Shown here piece after piece: positions 60,444-64,000 of a DNA stretch of 64,000 nt (positions within the stretch are counted from its first letter, which is position 1; each line of letters opens with the position of its first letter). The notes under the pieces were generated by a model. It was not told the DNA's origin. It ran no database searches and saw only the letters and a program-made list of their open reading frames with translations. The position numbers were made by a program, and so were the translations under genes. The stretch spans positions 1-64,000 of the forward strand of contig CAXGYF010000003.1 of the NCBI GenBank assembly GCA_964013895.1, in the 5' to 3' direction. The DNA comes from MedAcidi-G1 sp002713545 (GTDB lineage: Bacteria; Actinomycetota; Acidimicrobiia; Acidimicrobiales; MedAcidi-G1).

Positions 60444-61462
60444 ATATCAGTCCAATTGTTTCGACCGGTTTCGATTTCAGATGGGGAGAGCATATTCAAA
60501 TTATTTATGATTTCTGGATAATTCTCGAATTGGCTTGGCAGGGCGGCTTCTGTTGAAACTGGCATCATGAACATGTTTAAAGGAATGTCTTCTTGAAATT
60601 TTCGGGACAATAAAAAGTCGATCAGAAGTTCGGCTTCAGACCTCTTTTTACTGTTTTTTAAGATTGCCGCATATTCAATTTGCTCGAAGCAAGTATCTTC
60701 AACTATTCCAGTCGGAGATATTTCAACGGGTGGATCCGAGTAGATGAGTTCTGCTATTGGGCTTGAAGCATAAGATACCACTATCGATTTTTTCCCACCC
60801 CCAGCAATGAAATCCCCGTAATACGAACTTTCCCAATCGCTTGCTACGGAAACGCCATTTTGGTTAAGAAGTTGCCAAAAATTTACCCAGTCGCTACCGA
60901 AGTGGGAAATAGATGCAAGTAAAAAAGCTAATCCGGGTGAAGATGTTTCAGGGTTTTGAACTACCAACAAACTGGCATATGCGGGGTCGAGTAAATCGTT
61001 AATACTGCCTGGCGGCGGAAAGGAATCATTAAATGAACTCTTCCAATAATTCACGCAAACGTGTCCGTAGTCAATTGGGGTTACATAGTCAGACTTTTCG
61101 TAGATCAGTCCATCAATTATCTTAGACTTAAGCGAAGATACGTAGGGAGTGAAAATATCAGCATTTAATGCTCTGCTGAGGAATGTGTTATCAACCCCGA
61201 ATACAACATCACCGATAGGGTTTTCCTTTGTCAAGATTGAACTTGAGATTAATTGCCCCGTATCACCTAAAGATAGTTGCTCCACCGTTATGCCGGTTTG
61301 TGAAGTGAATGTGTCAAATAATCCATCAGAAATCGCAAAAGAATCGTGTGTAATCAGAGTTACAGAGGATTCGTTGATTTTATTGGCAGGCGTCTCGGAA
61401 CTCCCACAGGCGAAAATTGCAAAAAAGATTATTGCTGCTGGAAACTTTATGTATCTTTTCAT
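60419..61462 (-). CDS. thiB: thiamine ABC transporter substrate-binding lipoprotein
   Basis: About 347 residues. A lipoprotein signal with FACGS (lipobox Cys) precedes a type 2 periplasmic-binding-protein fold (SVTLITHDSFAIS, NPIGDVVFGVDNTFLSRAL, PIDYGHVCVNY). It captures thiamine outside the membrane. A longer frame to 61504 lies within the riboswitch; the ATG at 61462 has GGAGG just upstream and gives the proper signal peptide. Confidence 0.9.
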   Translation of the reverse strand: MKRYIKFPAAIIFFAIFACGSSETPANKINESSVTLITHDSFAISDGLFDTFTSQTGITVEQLSLGDTGQLISSSILTKENPIGDVVFGVDNTFLSRALNADIFTPYVSSLKSKIIDGLIYEKSDYVTPIDYGHVCVNYWKSSFNDSFPPPGSINDLLDPAYASLLVVQNPETSSPGLAFLLASISHFGSDWVNFWQLLNQNGVSVASDWESSYYGDFIAGGGKKSIVVSYASSPIAELIYSDPPVEISPTGIVEDTCFEQIEYAAILKNSKKRSEAELLIDFLLSRKFQEDIPLNMFMMPVSTEAALPSQFENYPEIINNLNMLSPSEIETGRNNWTDIWTETVLR

Positions 61463-61466
61463 TATT

Positions 61467-61562
61467 CCTCCGCTGGCATTATCCAGATCAGGTATTCGGG
61501 TCAACTGCCCTCCAAAGTAGGATTCAGTCCTCTCAACTCGGATGGTCCGAGCTCCCCGTATG
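61467..61562 (-). promoter_or_regulatory. TPP riboswitch (THI element)
   Basis: On the minus strand, just upstream of thiB, the conserved sequence ACCTGATCTGGATAATGCCAGCGGAGG (61467-61493) matches the THI box, and a GTTGAGAGG segment matches the pyrimidine-sensor bulge. The GGAGG ribosome site of thiB lies at the end of the 3' strand, so thiamine pyrophosphate binding would hide it and block translation of thiB. A possible -10 TACTAT lies about 20 bases before the 5' end. Confidence 0.93.
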
Positions 61563-61633
61563 ACAATCCCTATAGTATCGCATTTAAGGTTATTAGTTTT
61601 AAATTATCTGGATTGGATAGAAAAGGTTCAGGC

Positions 61634-62407
61634 ATGCGAGTTTTAATCACAGGAGGCGGCACGGGTATTGGTCGTGCGTGTGCAGAGTCTCTAGCGGCAA
61701 ACGGTGCTGATGTAATTATCTGTGGTAGAACTCTAGAGACCCTTCAACTGGCCAGTGAGGAAATTCACTCAAAACATAGCGCGAAAGTTGAGCATGTGCT
61801 TTGTGATGTAACCAATGAAGAATCGGTTGAAGAGTGCCTATCAAAAGCAGCTGGAACCGCAAAAACCTTAGATGGTGTAGTGGCTAACGCAGGTGGAGCG
61901 ATTGGACTTGGATCTTACGAAGATCTAGATACCGATCAATACCTAGACACTTTAAAATTAAATGTTTTAGGGACTATGCATTGTGTAAAACATTCGATTT
62001 CTTATCTCGCCAATAATGGGGGAGGGTCATTCATAGGCATGTCTTCAATAGCTTCGACTCTCACCCACCGTTATTTCGGCGCCTATACAGTCTCGAAAGC
62101 TGGGATTGAAGCGATGATGAAAAATGCCGCTGATGAGTTCGGGCATCTGAAAGTCAGATTCAATGCTGTCAGGCCCGGGTTTATAGCTACAGAAATAATG
62201 GAAGTGATTCCACGTGACAGTGAAATATTTAATAGTTATGTTCAGAACATACCACTGGGAGAAGTTGGTAAACCCTCAGATGTAGCTTCTCTTGTAAAAT
62301 TTCTACTTTCCTCTGAATCGAATTGGATTACCGGGCAAATTTTTACTATCGACGGCGGACATTCTTTGCGAGCCGGCCCGGATTATTCAGAGTTTTTTAA
62401 TATCTGA
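61634..62407 (+). CDS. short-chain dehydrogenase/reductase
   Basis: 257 residues, classical SDR. The N-terminal TGGGTGIGRA nucleotide-binding motif, NAGG, the catalytic Ser (GMSSIAS) and YTVSK (Tyr and Lys) are all present. Residue patterns favour NADP(H) or NAD(H) use without distinction. The substrate is unknown. A frame extends to 61346, but the ATG at 61634 starts the Rossmann strand with an AAAGG ribosome site 10 bases upstream. Confidence 0.9.
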   Translation: MRVLITGGGTGIGRACAESLAANGADVIICGRTLETLQLASEEIHSKHSAKVEHVLCDVTNEESVEECLSKAAGTAKTLDGVVANAGGAIGLGSYEDLDTDQYLDTLKLNVLGTMHCVKHSISYLANNGGGSFIGMSSIASTLTHRYFGAYTVSKAGIEAMMKNAADEFGHLKVRFNAVRPGFIATEIMEVIPRDSEIFNSYVQNIPLGEVGKPSDVASLVKFLLSSESNWITGQIFTIDGGHSLRAGPDYSEFFNI

Positions 62408-62408
62408 A

Positions 62409-62834
62409 TCAACTGAGATTATCATTTCTGCCAGTAATCTTTTCGCGAGTTGGTACACGGGCGAGTATGTACCAAATTCCAATAACAGCCACACCCACTA
62501 CAAGTGATCTTAGGAAAATATTTCTCAATAGCAGAACTGTTGCTAAAGCTGAAAATATGAATATCGAGGAGAGAGCAAATAGTTTCGCTTTTTTCGGCAT
62601 GCCTAACCCTTCGCGAAAATTCGAAATTGCCGGACCAATTTTAGGAAGTCCTAAAAGCCATTTTTCAAAACGTGGATTTGAAATTGAAAATAACCAAGCC
62701 GCCACAATCATGAAGACAGTTGTGGGAAGCCCAGGTACCACTATTCCAATAATTCCCACCAAGACACATATAAAACCAAGAAGAGTTAAAGTTGCTTTTT
62801 TTGCTTTTGTTATGACTTTTTTTGTAGCTGACAT
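62409..62834 (-). CDS. YbaN/DUF454-family membrane protein
   Basis: 141 residues with hydrophobic helices at about 15-48 and 85-128 and the family signature VGIIGIVVPGLPTTVF followed by FSISNPRFEKWL. Function unknown in the family; an inner-membrane protein. It is 14 bases downstream of another small membrane-protein gene on the same strand. Confidence 0.85.
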   Translation of the reverse strand: MSATKKVITKAKKATLTLLGFICVLVGIIGIVVPGLPTTVFMIVAAWLFSISNPRFEKWLLGLPKIGPAISNFREGLGMPKKAKLFALSSIFIFSALATVLLLRNIFLRSLVVGVAVIGIWYILARVPTREKITGRNDNLS

Positions 62835-62848
62835 TTACTTAATAAATT

Positions 62849-63172
62849 TCAAGATAAAAGTTCTGAAATATCAATAGCCACGAGAATTAAGAGAAGAATA
62901 ATTACAGACACATTAATGCCCGCGACGATCCACTTAAGATTGTGGTTGCTCTTCCAGAATCTACGAATACTCCATACGTTGAAAAAAATTGCAACTAGAC
63001 CAATAGGTAGGCCCAATCCCGCTGTGATTCCACCAGCCACTCCTAGAAGCGGCAAAAGCCACGGAAACACTACATATGATAATGTGCACCTAATTCCAGA
63101 AATCACCATTGAGGTTGAGAAAGTTTTGCTAGCTGAATCCAACTCTGCTTCTTTAGAAATATCAAGGCTCAT
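62849..63172 (-). CDS. small membrane protein, unknown
   Basis: 107 residues with three hydrophobic stretches (about 22-45, 47-67 and 80-102). The middle has a GGITAGLGLPIGLVAIFFNVWSIRRFW segment, cited in short parts (GLGLPIG and NVWSIRRFW), which may mark an uncharacterised membrane family. It lies just upstream of the YbaN-like gene and may share its transcript. Confidence 0.5.
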   Translation of the reverse strand: MSLDISKEAELDSASKTFSTSMVISGIRCTLSYVVFPWLLPLLGVAGGITAGLGLPIGLVAIFFNVWSIRRFWKSNHNLKWIVAGINVSVIILLLILVAIDISELLS

Positions 63173-63272
63173 ATATTAAGCCTGCCATGAAAAAATCATT
63201 TATGGACAAAACTCCGATCATAATAAGTTGATGAATAGAGGATAGTTTCGTTTCTGGACGGAAGGTAATTAT

Positions 63273-64000
63273 ATGTCAATCTTAATGAAGGGCTTTTCAG
63301 AAAGTAAGGGAGATGAAATTGCTCTGGTGGATGATAATGGTTCAATAAGCTGGAAAGATTTTGATAAACGAGTTAATTCACTTGTTAACGGGTTTAGAAA
63401 ATCTGGTCTTGTACAGGGTGATTCCGTGGCGATTATAGCTGGGAACAGAATGGAGTGGTTTGAAACCTCTTTTGCGTGTGCACATGCCGGCCTGATATAT
63501 GTGCCAGTTAATTGGCATTGGGTTGCAGATGAGCTCGCATACGTCTTTGAAGATTCTGCTTGCAAAGCGGTTATGGTTGACGAACGTTTCCAGGAAGAGG
63601 TTAAGAAAAGTCTTGCAGATCCTCGCTCCCGTAACGTCTCTTTAGTTTTGCAGGCAGGAGGAGCTACCAGTTCTAACTTCGTTGATTATGAAGAATATTT
63701 AACGAGTCAGTCAGACGAAGAACCTGATAACCAACTTCTCGGGGGACCTATGTTCTATACGTCGGGGACCACTGGAAGACCTAAAGGTGTTAGAAGCGGT
63801 TTAACAGAATCAGGCCCAGATGTCACTCCAGAAGTTATGCAACTAGTGGCCGCTGGCTTTGCAGCAATGTTACCCGTTCCAGGTGTTACGGCTCTTTGCG
63901 GACCCGTGTATCACTCTGCCCAGTGGGCATTTTCTTGGTTGCCTATGATTGCTGGTTCTTCAGTTGTAATGCAACACAAATTTGACCCTGCAGGTTTGTT
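63273..64000 (+). CDS. acyl-CoA synthetase (AMP-dependent), cut by the window edge
   Basis: The frame is open from the ATG at 63273 to the right edge, about 242 residues seen. The phosphate-binding motif YTSGTTGRPKGV of the ANL superfamily is present near residue 165-176, preceded by VPVNWHWVADELAYVFEDS, seen in fatty-acyl or aromatic-acyl CoA ligases. The rest lies outside the window. A GAAGG ribosome site is 8 bases upstream of the ATG. The substrate cannot be stated. Confidence 0.88.
   Translation, partial: MSILMKGFSESKGDEIALVDDNGSISWKDFDKRVNSLVNGFRKSGLVQGDSVAIIAGNRMEWFETSFACAHAGLIYVPVNWHWVADELAYVFEDSACKAVMVDERFQEEVKKSLADPRSRNVSLVLQAGGATSSNFVDYEEYLTSQSDEEPDNQLLGGPMFYTSGTTGRPKGVRSGLTESGPDVTPEVMQLVAAGFAAMLPVPGVTALCGPVYHSAQWAFSWLPMIAGSSVVMQHKFDPAGL

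Noticed and set aside
61346..61633. N-terminal extension of the SDR by 96 residues
   Set aside because: It runs antisense to the TPP riboswitch and the thiB start, and the Rossmann motif starts at 61634.
1..64000. tRNA, insertion sequence, prophage or CRISPR array
   Set aside because: I looked through the gaps and found no cloverleaf ends, transposase, integrase, direct-repeat and spacer pattern, or phage genes.

Overview
The window comes from an actinobacterium with AT-rich DNA (by eye about 40% GC), most likely an uncultured aquatic or marine lineage near the Acidimicrobiia. The main evidence is a complete Pup-proteasome locus (arc, dop, pup, prcB, prcA, pafA, pafB, pafC) followed by Tat genes and a HelY-type helicase, a fused two-domain F420 gene fbiC, and a zinc-ribbon gene followed two genes later by a histidine phosphatase gene. 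The taxonomic placement is inference. No tRNA, rRNA operon, CRISPR array, insertion sequence or prophage was seen.

Layout. 1-6.4 kb: a terminator of an upstream gene, a sulfotransferase-like protein, a CHK/APH-type kinase-like protein, two EamA transporters, a YcaQ/AlkX-like DNA glycosylase and an MFS transporter. 6.5-10.7 kb: a 1180-residue secreted multidomain protease-like protein and a lipoprotein. 10.7-18.3 kb (minus strand): a branched-chain 2-oxoacid dehydrogenase-type operon (E1a, E1b, E2, E3), then a MalY-type lyase and a membrane-anchored molybdopterin oxidoreductase. 18.4-25.8 kb: a two-hairpin RNA-like element, a PPOX-family protein, a zinc-ribbon protein, a histidine phosphatase, a tiny cysteine-rich metallothionein-like ORF, rnpB (minus strand), trpD, GDPD and pyruvate kinase. 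25.8-33.5 kb: mobA, RNase D, a ClC channel and glcDEF. 33.5-39.4 kb (minus strand): tkt, tal, an HxlR regulator and fbiC.

39.6-58.8 kb holds dacB, a LON-domain protein, three small membrane proteins, trmI, an S1 protease lipoprotein, a ferredoxin, the Pup-proteasome genes, signal peptidase I, a second GDPD, tatA/B, tatC, helY, a truncated diacylglycerol-kinase-like gene and a thioesterase. 58.8-64 kb: thiB and thiP under a TPP riboswitch, an SDR, two small membrane proteins and the start of an acyl-CoA synthetase.

How it fits together. Proteins are pupylated by PafA, recognised and unfolded by ARC and degraded by PrcAB, while Dop removes Pup. Pup here already ends in Gly-Gly-Glu, so Dop would be needed only for depupylation. 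Protein export is clustered with this locus (lepB, tatA/B, tatC). Carbon use includes branched-chain oxoacids, glycolate and the non-oxidative pentose phosphate pathway.

A recurrent feature is a TANNNT hexamer exactly 6 bases before an ATG or GTG start. I found it at 13 genes on both strands, with several more at 7 bases. This is the signature of leaderless transcription in Actinobacteria, and it suggests that dop, prcB, pafB, lepB and tatA each have their own promoter. Other items worth checking are FN3 domains split by protease modules, a pseudo-protease domain, the metallothionein-like microORF, the two-hairpin C-rich element and CUG start codons.
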